From: Maylandia zebra
Taxonomy: Eukaryota; Chordata; Actinopteri; Cichliformes; Cichlidae
Assembly: GCF_041146795.1 (NCBI RefSeq)
Contig: NC_135176.1
Location: forward strand, 15,183,286-15,247,285
Length of the DNA stretch: 64,000 nucleotides
Reading direction: 5' to 3'
Shown: piece after piece, positions 47,701 through 59,655 of the stretch
Layout of the letters: the number at the start of each line of letters is the position of its first letter
Position numbering within the stretch: the first letter of the stretch is position 1
The notes under the pieces: model-generated
Database searches by the model: none
Told to the model about the DNA's origin: nothing
Seen by the model: only the letters and a program-made list of their open reading frames with translations
Program-made: the position numbers and the translations under genes

Positions 47701-48519
47701 TGTTGGCAAAGAGTGGTATCGCTTCCCGAGCAGTTTTCTTCTCCCACACAAGTCAGTGTCCAGAAAATCTGCACAGGTTTTCAGTGTCTGATAAAGTCTG
47801 TAAGGGTGATTTCTCATTTTTATGTTTTCACTAAGCTAAAAGTCTCTCTTTTAATCTCCAGCTGGCAACTGCACTTCATTCAGTCTGAGTTTAAGGGGCA
47901 GCTGCCTCAGCCGTATGCCTCTGGTCCTCTGGCCACACAGATCATCCCAGCTAATATGAACGATCAGAACCTGGAGGAGCCAAGCAGATATGCAAGTTCC
48001 TTAGACGCAGACATGTTTGCTAACTAATACTGTAGTTAAGAGCAAATAAATTAAAAATGTATTTGTCTTCTCTGTGCAGGTTGATTTAAAACAGTGCCAC
48101 TACTTAGTGGACCTAGACACAGATGAAGAGACGCCGCTTGAGCCACGTTACTCAGCCAGCAAAGAGGAGTGGACTATCATCGCTTATAAGCCTTTTCTTC
48201 AAGCATCAAGGTAGTTTTACAAGTAAATATTTTACAAATAAGTGTAAAAAACAGTAAAATTAAAATCTGTAAATGAAGGAAAAAGCATAACGTATTGCAG
48301 TTGAAAAGAAAAGGAAACATCCTGAGAAAATGTAAACATTAAGGAGATCTACAATGTGAAGCAGATTGTTTACATGTAAGGCATTTTTCTCTCAGGTCAT
48401 CTCCTCTCTTCAGAGCGTTCTACATCCCATTCATATCTGACCACCACATCACCTTTAGGCGCTACGCCATCTTAAAACCGCGGCGGCAAAAGCAGCCTCG
48501 TAAGCGGAGCCACGGCTGA
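40486..48519 (+). CDS. alg9: ALG9 alpha-1,2-mannosyltransferase
   Basis: ER multi-spanning GT22 enzyme that adds two alpha-1,2 mannoses from dolichol-P-mannose to the lipid-linked N-glycan precursor (Man6 to Man7, Man8 to Man9). Exons 40486-40625, 43097-43232, 43895-44029, 44402-44472, 44714-44802, 45098-45233, 45525-45612, 46362-46467, 46718-46840, 47098-47252, 47388-47517, 47604-47751, 47862-47991, 48080-48210 and 48396-48519 join in frame to 613 residues (human 611). The luminal acidic motif SDCDETFNYWEP is at about 81-92. Other landmarks are CELYFYKAVCKKFGLH, LVIAPLNILLYNVFTPHGPD, PHKEERFLFPIYPLICL and the soluble tail VGKEWYRFPSSFLLP, MNDQNLEEPSRY, CHYLVDLDTDEETP. Intron 13 uses a GC donor, and the exon 5 acceptor abuts a (GT)n tract. 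Loss in humans causes ALG9-CDG. Confidence 0.96.
41443..42430 (-). mobile_element. Decayed Tc1-like transposon in alg9 intron 1
   Basis: The left end 'tatacgctgctcagaaaaaa' matches the TATACACTGCTCAAAAAAATT terminus of an abundant teleost Tc1-like family. The transposase lies on the minus strand. At 41,943-42,266 a remnant of its helix-turn-helix head survives (VAQVVQLLQD, SRAWERFQETGSY, CAKSNRMSTTR). Much of the central catalytic region is deleted compared with the consensus I remember, and the right end is blurred by an A-run at 42,420. Confidence 0.8.
43278..43783. mobile_element. hAT-type MITE in alg9 intron 2
   Basis: A 506-bp element, TAGGGCTGTTTGATATAACG on the left and, inverted, TAGGGCTGTGCGATATGACC on the right. 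It is flanked by a perfect 8-bp duplication, ccatagtg (43270-43277 and 43784-43791). It has no coding capacity. Confidence 0.88.
44086..44230. mobile_element. Fragment of another hAT-like repeat
   Basis: 'agggatgcaccgattctgaa' is the typical left end of a fish hAT-type element (TAGGGATGCACCGAT). I could not find the partner end, so the right limit is a guess. It lies in alg9 intron 3. Confidence 0.35.
44633..44708 (+). repeat. (GT)38 microsatellite abutting the alg9 exon 5 acceptor
   Basis: A perfect GT run of about 76 bp that ends 2 bp before the acceptor (cacag) of the exon starting at 44714. The acceptor has no conventional C/T tract. Confidence 0.97.
45780..46250. mobile_element. Decayed Tc1-like transposon fragment in alg9 intron 7
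   Basis: Phrases 'tgctcggccatagaaaccca', 'gactgtggaatat'-like 'gattgtggaatatctagtag', 'gatggcatcctattatagca' and 'aacacctgaattcaaagatt' follow, in order, a teleost Tc1-like family I remember. The terminal repeats are missing. Confidence 0.55.
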
Positions 48520-49101
48520 CCTTTTACACCCGAACCTGTACAGTTGTACAAAATCCCAACAAAAGACGTCAATCACCTCTTCTCAAAACAGCTGGTATTT
48601 GTGTGTCAGTGTGCATGTTGTCTCAAGAAACCTTTGAAGCTATCAGACCCTTTAAAGACATCAATCCCCCTGTTTACTTGTCATCAACACTACACAGACT
48701 CTCTGAATATCACCACCCTGGACCACTTTTTGGTGACCAAACAGTGTTTGCGTGTGGATGAAAGGCAGAAACGTATTAGAAAAAGTTGAGAAAAATATGT
48801 GGAAAAGACATCAGTCTGCTTTTGAGCTTGTGTGTGAGACAGTGCATGTCAGAGTGAAAGAAAATGCTTGGCAGGGTATCAGCTGGACGTTTTATCTTAT
48901 TTTGTATGCCTGTGTTGAGCCGGATGTCTTTAAGGGGATGCACACCACAAAATATTTGCATTAATTCAGCCCGTATTCGAAACTTGAAAATGTGGCCTGA
49001 CTGGAGGAATTTCTCTGACCAGTGAAACGCAGAAATCCTCTCGCGTCTGGGCTTGAACAGTGTCCTGTTGTGTGCTCTGTCAGGTATGAGTGTGGAAGAT
49101 A

Positions 49102-49107
49102 AATAAA
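49102..49107 (+). terminator. Poly(A) signal of alg9
   Basis: AATAAA about 580 bp after the stop. A second AATAAA follows at about 49,135, so alternative 3' ends are possible. Confidence 0.6.
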
Positions 49108-49144
49108 ACCAAGGATGCTTAAGTAATTTAACTTAATAAAATCA

Positions 49145-50767
49145 TGATTGACTGTGAATATAAATCCGATGTTGTTTTTATTGGGGCAGTAAAGTCACTC
49201 TTTGACAGGTTGGCTTTTCATCTCATTTTATTGGAATATTCCTTATGTAGTAAACATACAAACCACTTTCACTTACAGGAGAGATATCAAGACATAATAC
49301 ATTCTGAATTAATAGTAATAATGATGATGCTTTGGTTTATATTACACTGTAATAGCATGCCGTAATGTTTGGTTAGGCTGCAGGCACTCAAGCTAAATTG
49401 TAGCAGCTACCGTTGCACTTGTTGTTGTTTTTTTTAAGAATGGCTTTGATAAATACTTTAATAAGTGTGTGAAATTAAGGTCTCGTCACAATTTAAGGCA
49501 ATATAAAACCACACAGGAGATAAATACAACCACCTTCCACGAGCAGTACTGGTTTATTGTGTTTAATCTGTTTGAGGTAGCCCGCATCTCTCAGGTATAC
49601 TTGGGTGTACAAAACAGTTTTCAAGCACAGCAAACATAACAGTTCAAGACCTCAGTTATCTTACCTGACACGACCATGCAAAACAGGCTGCTACACACAC
49701 ATGAAAACACACATGCTTTTATAGACAGAGATGCTCATAATCCTCAGAGTCAACTGTAAACGTCTACATTTTGGTAATGATGCCATGTACACAAGAAAAT
49801 GTGAGCTTAGCTTACAGTAGGTGCTTCTTTACTGGGTCATTTCTGTAATGTAACTGTATTATGGCTCTTTCCAAAAACTTCCTATGCATGCATATATTGA
49901 AATATTTGCTTGGATGCTTTAGTGAGGTCCAGATAAAATCTGGAGGCTTTACCATTAGGTGACCTTTGTGTCAAGGGTACTCCGGTGGTTTGGAATTGAT
50001 CTCGTGTAATATTGTCACTTTGGATCATTATTAAATAGGACGAAACTTTAACCTGAGACATTGTCTTTGTTATTCCATGCATTTTTGTTTCTTCTAACTC
50101 CAAACCTACAACACTTTTCGTTCCGCCTTTGGAAGTTTTAAAGCACAGAACGGCACAGATTGAACGGACATCGTTTAAGGCATTATACGCAGCCCGTTCA
50201 GGGTAAACTGTAAACAGAAATCAATGCGTAAAATTGTGGAAATGCCAGTAACAGACTCCCCTTTTGTAATTGTTGCTTTGATGTATTTCTGCCCCTACCT
50301 CCCTGTAATAAAGTCACAAATAATCCTATGACCTTGTCTTCAAAAGAAATTCATTACAGTAGGTCTGAATGATTCTGAGTAACCCAAATCTTTTCGTTGA
50401 TTTGCGTTCTTTCAGTAAGCATCACTGTAGAGGAAGAGGCTGAGACATCACGAAACGGGAGCACATCAAACTATCTGCATAAACAAATATAACTTATTTG
50501 CGCCACCTGGTTACTTTAGTATTCATAGACAAAATTGTGTTCATTTACTAAAAACGAATACCTACACAGACTAGTCTACCAGCAGGCTACAGGCTGAATT
50601 ATTGGGCCAGCAATAAAATATAAATTATATATTTTTTCAACCTGATTTTCAGTCCTTTAAACATAACAGACTAGAAACATTTAAAACCATGCACAGTCTT
50701 TAGCCACTCTCTCAGTATCATTCACTCATTCAGTGCTGTACACATAATAAAGGAGATTTTGAGGCAA
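49145..50767. other. Spacer between the convergent genes alg9 and layn
   Basis: About 1.6 kb, AT-rich, expected to carry the layn 3' UTR at the right end. I see no exon, RNA gene or clear repeat. Confidence 0.5.
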
Positions 50768-53700
50768 TCAGTAATTTTCCCTGTTGATCCATTCATGCTC
50801 GTTGAAGTATCTTCTTCCACCGTCCAAATTCAGCCCATTTCTGTAGCAATCCACATTTGCGTTGTAGGACTTTCGGTTTCCGTAGGTTCCGAGGCTGGTT
50901 CGGTAAGTGTCTTCCTTTCCATTGGTGAAGTATGTCTGATACAGGTCAGCTTTTCGTGTGTGACCTCCAGGTCTTAGTTTGGGATCATAGAGGTCACTCC
51001 CCGCTGTGGTGCTGCCATCATACAGTCCGTGGTCCCTGTATAGGCTGCTGCCGAAATGCTCGCTCTTCGTTGTACGACGACCCAGACTCTTGTCGTAGAA
51101 CTCTCTGTGACCCGTGCGACCCAAACTGCTGCCACTCACGTCCCTCTTCCCTGAGCGGCCCAAGCTGGTGTCGCAGAAGTCATGAGTGCCACGGCGCCCG
51201 AGGCTGAGGTCGTTGAGGTCAAAGTTTAGGAAACAGCTCTCTGTGCTTGCAAGTGTCACAAAGCCGCTCTCTGTGTCCCGGCCCCCCAGATTATCGTAGT
51301 CACCAGTTGGTGTGTCAGGGGAGGGGCATAAAAAGGAGGTGTTCTTGGTCTGTGGGCGAGCTGACACGAGGTCGTCATCCTTCTGGGAACGAATGACGTT
51401 GTAGACATCAGTTGAAGTTGGGCTTGGGCACAGTCCTGGGTCTGTTTGACATACTTCGGATTTCTGCTGTTTCCTCCTCCTGTCACACACAGAGAGAAGA
51501 CACCAAACAAGACACCTTAAAACATTCATGCATACAGAAAACAACATGACTCTATCCATCCATCTATCTCCACCATTATGGATTGTTACTGTGTGTTATG
51601 AGCACACCCCACATACATCATTGTGAATGCTGCCATAAATTAATATTGTGTATTAATCAACATTGAAAATACTCCTCCTCAGTGTACTTCAGTATGAGTC
51701 ATGTCTATGAAAAACTGCACATCTCAGCTGTGTTTAGAAATCTCTCAGACATTTTAATTAAAAAAACATTACATTTTTAAACCATTTCGGATTTGTCAAT
51801 CTATAGCGGACTAAGTGCTACTGATAGGGAAGAAAAGTGAGCATGTAATTGGAAGAAGAGCTCAAATAATGCTATAAAGAGGAAACCCCTTTTTTTTTTT
51901 TACCATTAAAGGTAGAAATAGGGAAAGTAGCAATGCAATTGTGGTTAGACGTTTAGATGCAGTCATCATGGGCATGAATATCACAGTCATTTTGAGCTTT
52001 TAATGATTTCTTTAAACAGTTGTTTTCCAGAGTAAATATGATTGTACTGCATAAATCTTTAATAACGTTAAAGAACAATAATTGGGTGCACAAGTTTAAA
52101 TTTATTTAGGATTTTCTCTAATCCACACAGGCTCAAATATATACATACACTCATTTAAATCTTTTAATAAGTTGTGCTGAAGTTGCTGAAGCACTACAGT
52201 GTCTGTTAACTTGCCATCACCAGTGTGTGAATGTGTGTGTAAATGGGTGGATGACTGAATGTGTAAAGCGCTTTGGGGTCCTTTGGGACTAGTAAAGCGC
52301 TATACAACTACAGACCATTTACCATTTTGTTAATGATCAGAACTGATTAAAACTGGTAGTTTCCTTTGCCAGCATATAAAGGATTTATTTAACAGCACTC
52401 ATTGGATTGACCAATACTTAGAATAATAAGAATGTCCTATGAACTCAGTGAATATCTGAGAAGGATGTTGGGAAGGTTGCTTGGAGCAGATTTCAAGATC
52501 ATCAGTTCAAACAAGTGTACACAAATACAAATTATTCTGATGTGCCACCACTTTGCCAAGGTCCAGTAGAAACTCAGATTTTTTTAAACCCAGATGAGAG
52601 TAAATTTGTTTAGGATTTTTTGGAAGAACCCAGAAAGCTTGAAGGATCAAACCTGCCATGAACTGAAACATGGACACAGTTGGGTGACCCAACAGGCCAA
52701 TGATCTCAAATATACTGAAAACTGAATTGGGAAACATTAATCTCCTCAAATGGTTAAATTTCCCTTAGCAAGTTACACTGCAACCAGATGCTTTTGGTAG
52801 ACTTCAATATGGTTGAGGTTGGAACTTTGGAAAGGTCAAATACTAATGGGGATGTATGAATAATTCTGGCCCTGTGTGGATTTAGAGAAAATCCCAAATA
52901 AATTCCACCTTTTGCTCCCAGTTACCATGAGATTCATGCCCACTGTGTGTGTATGTCACCATAACCGCATGACATTGCTGTCTTTAGTATTCTTGCATTT
53001 AGTATTTGCCTTTATTTTGGATCCTCACCGTCGGACAATCAGCTTGAAGCAGCAGACGCCTGTCACTGTCAGCAGCAGCAGTATGAGGGGGATGGTGGGA
53101 ATGATGATGTAAACCAAATTCAGAACTAAATAAAAGACAGACAACAAAGATACAGATTTAGTAATTGTCGTGTAGGTCGAAATCTGTCAGATTTTTTCAC
53201 AAATGATTGAAATGTTTATCATCGTGACCTGTTTGGTTGTGGTTGTGATCATTTGGATTCCACGGCACCACGGGTGAAGGGAAGACATCTGTAATGAAAG
53301 CTATCAGTCTCTAAACATTCAAAATGTCAACATCAGCCTAAAAGCTAATATAAATATTTTTTTTACCTGTTTGAGTGGAGTTAGGTGAAGGAGAAGGATC
53401 CAGTGACTCCTCTGGAAAGAAAAAAAAATTAATTCAGCAGTAACAACAATTTCAAGTCAAACAAAAATTAAATGACCTCTGAGTAATACCTGCAGTGTAT
53501 TTGCAGATGAAGTTGTTCTTGGTTTCACAATTGTCATCGTTCCACTGGAACATGTAGAGCCCCCCTATACCAGGAGGAGCGGACGGTTGGTGATACATTA
53601 CAACGCACACCTCATAACCACACGATGGCTCATCCCAGTGCCAGTTCCTATACAGACGCACACAAAGCAACCATATTTTTGGCATCACTGGAGAAAAAAA

Positions 53701-55574
53701 ATCTATAATGACTTTTCAAGGTATTGTAAAGTAACGTGAGAGGTAACTAGTGTCCCTTCGACCTCGTCGAGCTCTGCTGGTCCGCTGCTGATTGTTTAAC
53801 ACCAGATATGAGCACATAGGAGTATTATAACGAACAAAAATGAAATAAAATGTGACAATGTGATAAAGCGACAAAGTGTTTGAAGTCTGACTTTTTTAAA
53901 GACTGAGTAATGGATGCTTTAACTAATTAATCTTTTTTTTTAGTCGCAATGAAGGAAAGAAATAAAAGATATTTTAGTGTTTTGCTTATTAAGCTGTACA
54001 CTATTTAAAGCTGGCATCAAAAGGTTTCAAGTTAAAAATAATTGTTGAATATGTTACAGCAAAACTTAATTGCAAGATTTTGTGCTGTACTACACTACAG
54101 ACCTAAAACAATATCAGTTGTACTGCAAAAAAGGGAGCATTTAACCTTTTTCACGTGAATCCTTGAAATAAAGATTTTTTGTCCTGTTTTTTTTTCCTCT
54201 TCTTTTTCTACCAAGCTGGTTTTGACAACGGCAAGGCCAATTATATTTATATAGCACATTTCATTACAGGTAAACTCAACAAGTTTAACACAAAAATGAA
54301 AAACATAAGTAGGTCTGAAATAACAAAAGGTAGCATTGACACTAACACATTTAAGTCTTTGAGCAGATCAGACAAATGAGAAAAACCTGTCTTCTCACAC
54401 AGACTATAAAGAGATGGACGCAGCCACTCAATCAGCTGATTAGTGAAGTCGTGTTAAGAAGCCATGAGTGTTTGCACCACCACAATTTTTGGTCATTTAA
54501 ATTCAAATGTGCAGGGGAGGTACACACACTTATTCTCTAATGACGCAAAAAACGAACATAGCTTCACGTTTGTCGTAACTTCATGTTTTATTTAACACTA
54601 TCCAAAACTGCCGATTTAGTCATGCATGAAGTATTTTCTGAGGACACAAAGTCAGCTAGAGGCTGTTTACTCATAGATTTCTATGCAAGTATTAATAAGA
54701 TGGTTCAACCCCTACATGCCGTTAAAAAGAATTCAGCTAAAATCTCTACAAGCTACATCCATCTTTTATACAGTCTATGTTTTCTCATCTGGTGGAGGTT
54801 TTTTTTTTTTTTTTTACATCTCTGCTTTAAAATGAACTTTTCACAAACTGACTCTGTTCCGACCTAAATGTGGACTTGCTACCATCCAGCCAGTAATACT
54901 GGGAAGAGCAGTCCAAGTTGCTATCCTCGCCTCCATGGTTTCGGCGGAGACCTATCCAGAAGTCTCCATCAGTTGGGCGGAGCTCTGTGATGAGCTGCTC
55001 TATGATCTTCTGCTCGGACTCAGACTCCACGCTCAGGAGCTGCCCCCCATCCCGTCTGCAGGCGCGTTCTGCCTCCACGAAGTTCAGCTTACGGCGGAGC
55101 TCGGAGAAGTAGGCCAGCTTATAGCATGGCTTCCCTTTTCCTGCCTTGCACACGCGCTGGCCTATAACACACACACACACAACATTGTTCATGCTGGATA
55201 TAAACTGAATTGGCTTCACATTTGCATTCACTAAATAGTCTGTATTACACTAACAAATAAATTACTTTGTAATAGTAAATATAGGAAAACTACAAAAATA
55301 CACTTAGTTATTCGTCTTTATAGTGTTTCAGTTTCAGTAGAAGTACAGTGCTTACCTCTGGCTTCAAATATATCTGCTTCAGGAGCCCAAAGTTCAGCAC
55401 ACAATCAGATATTCAGCACATGAGGAAGCAAAAATAGATCCACACTTAAATCAAGCAGACGTATCTTTGCAGCATTTTTGTGTGTGAGTGCGTCTTACCT
55501 GTTATGAGGCTTGTGGCTGTAGATGGATCAAAGCAGAAAAGCAGCAGGTGATAAAGGATTGTCCGCAGATCCAT
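50768..55574 (-). CDS. layn: Layilin, C-type lectin transmembrane receptor
   Basis: Cell-surface hyaluronan receptor whose tail binds talin and ERM-family proteins. Exons 55574-55499, 55161-54864, 53647-53490, 53411-53367, 53288-53229, 53125-53029 and 51479-50768 join in frame to 481 residues (human 382). Order: signal peptide ~1-21; C-type lectin domain ~28-176 (RRKLNFVEAERACRRDGGQL, GDFWIGLRR, DEPSCGYEVCVVMYHQPSAP, FQWNDDNCETKNNFICKY); a stalk with two N-glycosylation sites (NST, NQT); a membrane helix ~214-240 (NLVYIIIPTIPLILLLL); a basic stop RRRRK. The tail has VYNVIRSQKDDDLVSARPQ and ESGFVTLAST, both layilin hallmarks. After these it runs on for about 155 residues, beginning with SLGR repeats and rich in Tyr. 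The relative chondrolectin lacks the VYNVIR and ESGFVT motifs. Confidence 0.94.
52095..52910. mobile_element. Tc1-like transposon relic in a layn intron
   Basis: Inverted ends of about 50 bp: 'aaatttatttaggattttct...ccacacaggctca' on the left and, inverted on the right, 'gaatttatttgggattttct...ccacacagggcca'. The interior has no transposase frame. A short retroposon is inserted at 52,198-52,325. Confidence 0.8.
52198..52325 (+). repeat. Short interspersed retroposon (family 1, copy B)
   Basis: 'cttgccatcaccagtgtgtg', 'gatgactgaatgtgtaaagc' and 'agtaaagcgctatacaacta' match copy A at 14,950-15,245. 5'-truncated; inserted in the Tc1-like relic. Confidence 0.75.
54200..54800. repeat. Unclassified old repeat fragments in layn intron 2
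   Basis: 'ggccaattatatttatatag' resembles the shared tail of fish SINEs, and 'agtattttctgaggacacaa' to 'actcatagatttctatgcaa' resembles another interspersed fish repeat. Borders are not defined. Confidence 0.3.
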
Positions 55575-58500
55575 CTTTGTTGTCTTTTCTCTAACCACAA
55601 AATCTTGTATTACAGTTTAGTCTTTTTCATTCTGCTGTCCATTCATGTGCCAGGTCATCAGAAGTGCTCATGTGAAAGCAGATAACGGCCACCTATACCA
55701 AAGGAGGTGAGCTTCAGCTTTAGGTGTAAGAAAATGCTATAAAAAGAGGCTAAAATTAAAAAAATAAAGCTTAAGAAGTACGAGAGCGTCTCGGCTCCAG
55801 TTCTTTCTGCTGAAAAAGGGGAGTGTGTGAGACAGGAGGAGGAGGAGGAGCAGGGAGAAGAGGAGGAAGGGATGCATGTTTGGGAGGGGGCTGTAATCTG
55901 TTAAGAGCAGTCTTAATGATTGGGAGAAGAGGCTGCATCGATCGCAAGACATCTAATCATGCAAGTGCTTCTCATCGTAAATGCTGACAAGAGGCAGATT
56001 TCACTCCTTCCTTTATTACTTAAGCTTCGGATATTATCATTACAAAAGTGTTACATGAAAATGATCCCCTCTAACTCAATCAGGGATATTTTAAGATATT
56101 CTCTCAAGTCCACTTCGCAGCATTCTTGCTGATTGTTTCTCGTTACAAAGCAAGACAGAGCCAAACACAGCAGACACGTACAACCAGCAGGCAAGCCCTA
56201 CAACACATTATGCCTTTATTATTAAAATCTCTTTTATCAGGTCTTATCTGTGTACTGGTGAGACTGAAGTGTACAGCTCAGGGAATATCAACAACCTCAC
56301 AACTGTTTTCAAGATTTAATGAGGCATGGTAAGCAAAGTCAACCCCACCCCCCAAATAACCCCTGTAATCATGAAGGAAAGCATCTTTCATGATAATTAA
56401 GACCATTTAATGTCTTTAAGTAGTCTTTAAAAAAATAGTAATGTAAGTTCAGGACTCAGGGAGTAGTTCTCTTTTCTGACAGTGATTTTACATATCAACA
56501 AAGAGCCAGCATTTCTGCAGCAGTGTGCATAGACTGTATGAACCAGGAAAAAAACAGGGACATAGAAAAAGTTTGGGCTGCTAAAGCCCACTAGCTAACA
56601 CTTTAACTCCTTTAAAGTAACATGCAACATGCAGTACAGTGTGAAAACTAGCATCCTGTAACCACCACTGCTGTTATCTGCAGCCAAAGTGAGAGACAGA
56701 AGCCAACAAGGGGCTGTAGGTGTCTATTACAATCAAGCTCTGACTGGGCAGCGACTCTGTTTAATCAGAAAAAGCACTACGGGAGTCAAAGACCTTTGCC
56801 TGTCTGCTATTATGGAAGCTTTTCCCTTCATTGCGACTAAAAACGACATTTTTTGCCATGTGTAAGTAAAAGAATCTGGGTTATGATTTCAAAATTTTGA
56901 CTTAACAATTTGATCTATTGTTTTGGTCATTTTCATGTGTGTCATCTTCACCGTTTTTAAGACATAACTTTTGGTGGGTCTGTGATATCTTTCCTTCCTC
57001 CTCCATCTGTCTTTACTGTTCTTGAATTTAGTGATTAAAAGGCTCCATGCTGCCTGGTTATAAGTAGCTTGCTGCCCAGAGGCGTAGCTTTGTAAATGTT
57101 TTAGTGTTAAAAGTATTTTTGTATCACAAATTGTTGTGTGTTGTGATGATTTCCCTGCTTAAGACAGTGTGGGTTGTAAACTGGTGTGTTATATGAATTG
57201 TTCATGCACTCTTTAGTGGTTAAGAATGTTTGTGTAATTAACTGATGGTCCCCCATGTCAAATACTCAGTGCAGCACTCATTTTGAATAGTTACAGTATA
57301 TATATTTTACTCACTAAAGAGATAATGGATTGTAGCTGCTTTCAGTGCCAGCTCTCTGTACACACTGTTATTCTGATCTACAACAGTGTATGCATATTTA
57401 CATTGTTAGCTCATGTCTCACCACTCCTCCCTTTTCAAAGTGGAATAACTTTGTTTTGAAAAAAACAAACAAACAAAAACAAGTTCATAATCTTAAACTT
57501 CAGATTAGTTTCAAGTAGTCCAAAACCACTGGGTGATGTCACAGTGATTATGTCCATCTTTTGAATACAGATTGTGGTTTCTAGCCCAGGAATTTTAAAG
57601 GTGCTAGTTGGTGAATTGCTACATGGCCAGAGACCCACTAGCTATTTGTTGCTGTTTCCAGTTACAGACAGGAAACCTGCAGATAACAAGACTGGTAGAA
57701 AAAAAACAACAACTTTGTAGACAAGCTCAATTGCAGAGGCATTAGCATGTCAAAGTACTGAGACGCATTTTTACCGCTGCAGTTTTATATTCAGTCAGCA
57801 GGATGAACTGAAGCCAAGGATGCATGTGCACGTGACCCGCTTTTCAGAGCACAAATGGAGGAAAAGTGTATGTATGCAGTTCTTAATGGTAGTAATTTCT
57901 GAAATGGCCCATAAGGTTGATTTAAGGCTCGCAGAGAGACAGATCAGCCAGAGTTTAAACAGCAGGATGCTTCATCAGGAATATATTGTGTGTGCTAGCT
58001 TTGAATAAGGAGCCAGGGCGGGGGCAGCGGGGCTGCTCTGAAAGTACTGTCCTCATGCAAGATGCGCTATCTAAACACAGCTAATCAGTTTAGGTGTAGA
58101 CTGATTTCAGTCAGGGGCTCAGCTTTGTATAAACTGAAGGAGGAGTACGAGACGTTTGCATTACCCTGCGCTCTGAATGGTAAAAGAGAAGACAGAGGGG
58201 TTATAGGGTCCTTAAGAGAGATTCAATAAGGAATGGGCCTTGGTTTAAATTTCCTTCTTGTTTATAGCATCTGAGACCAGAAGAGGGTTTCATTAAATTA
58301 AGCCTCTCTTCCTCAATCTTCCTCTCACATATTCCCTCTTTCTCTGCCTCCACCCTCTCTACCATTTAGTTAAAGGGAAACCAGATGAATATTCCCATGG
58401 GAAGCCAGTGCATCACTAGCCCAAAGCACCACCACACATGTGCAGACACTCCCCCTCATAAAGAAGCCTAGCATTAATGTTGAAAATGTACCTCTGTTCT

Positions 58501-59586
58501 GTGATGTTGAAGCCAATATGCATTAGCAGAGAGAACTGCTAAACGCACATTTCACTGAGACAAAGCCACGTAGTTAAAATAACATGATTTGAAGCCATAA
58601 ACTGGCTCTGACCACAACAAATCATTCGTAATGTAATGAGCTTGTTTGTTTGCCGGCTGTAAAAATACGACGACTGTCAAACTCAGTTAATTCCAGTCTT
58701 TAAGCAGGAAAGAGAAAGAAAAAACTTAATTACACGCTACAAAAGAACTCAACTTTCCACTAAATTCAATTTGGATTATCAGAGGTTGGCACGCTGCCCA
58801 CACCAAGTGTCCGCATTGCGTACGCCCGCACAGAGAGCTGGAAATGGGCCCTGAGTCACTGACCTGAGGGAGCCGGACGGCTCTATCAGCAGAGCTGAGT
58901 GTCCATAAAAGAATTTTGATGAAACCTTTTAAATAGCTGAAGTAATTCTTTTAGTCATTCATTTTGTTAATCTGGTTTTGGAAATGTGTTTGAGGGACGG
59001 AAAGCGCTACCATTAACCAAACTGTGTGCTAGCCGTGTGATAGATCTCTGTTCATATCTGCAAAGAAACAAAAAGCATCCTGCTTATTCAAAAAAGGCTC
59101 TCTGTTATTTTATTACCAAGCAGCATCACTGTGTATACGCTATCCTTCTTATTATTGTGGCTTTGTAGACAGAGCGTTACAGTTCAGGTGGGATTTAAAG
59201 GCTTGTCAGGAATAATTTTATTATCATGCTAATTTGTACAGAGGCCCTGCGATCTGTGTCACACATTATGTCAGTTTTGGGGAAATGTTGAGCTTTGGAG
59301 GTGCAAAAAGGCTTTTTGCAGATATGCTGTATATACATAGTTTTCAGTCTGAATAAAAACCTTAGGATTTCAAGCTGTTTACATGGGATGTGTCAAAGAT
59401 CATGCGATCATGGCATCTGTTTGGAAAATGATAGAAAATTTTGACATCTATGCTGTTGTCATTATGTTGTTTTTAATTATTTCAAAAAAGGCTCAGGTAT
59501 GTCTGCTTGCAGGTGTGTGTGTGACACGCCACTGACATCATATTTGATACTGCAGAAATGTTGTGTCCTAATTTTGTCTGTATTCT

Positions 59587-59655
<69 letters not shown>

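Noticed and set aside
50768-55574. Chondrolectin instead of layilin
   Set aside because: The lectin domains are similar, but VYNVIR, the ESGFVT motif and the GIGGLYMFQWNDD segment are layilin features, and the ALG9 neighbour agrees.
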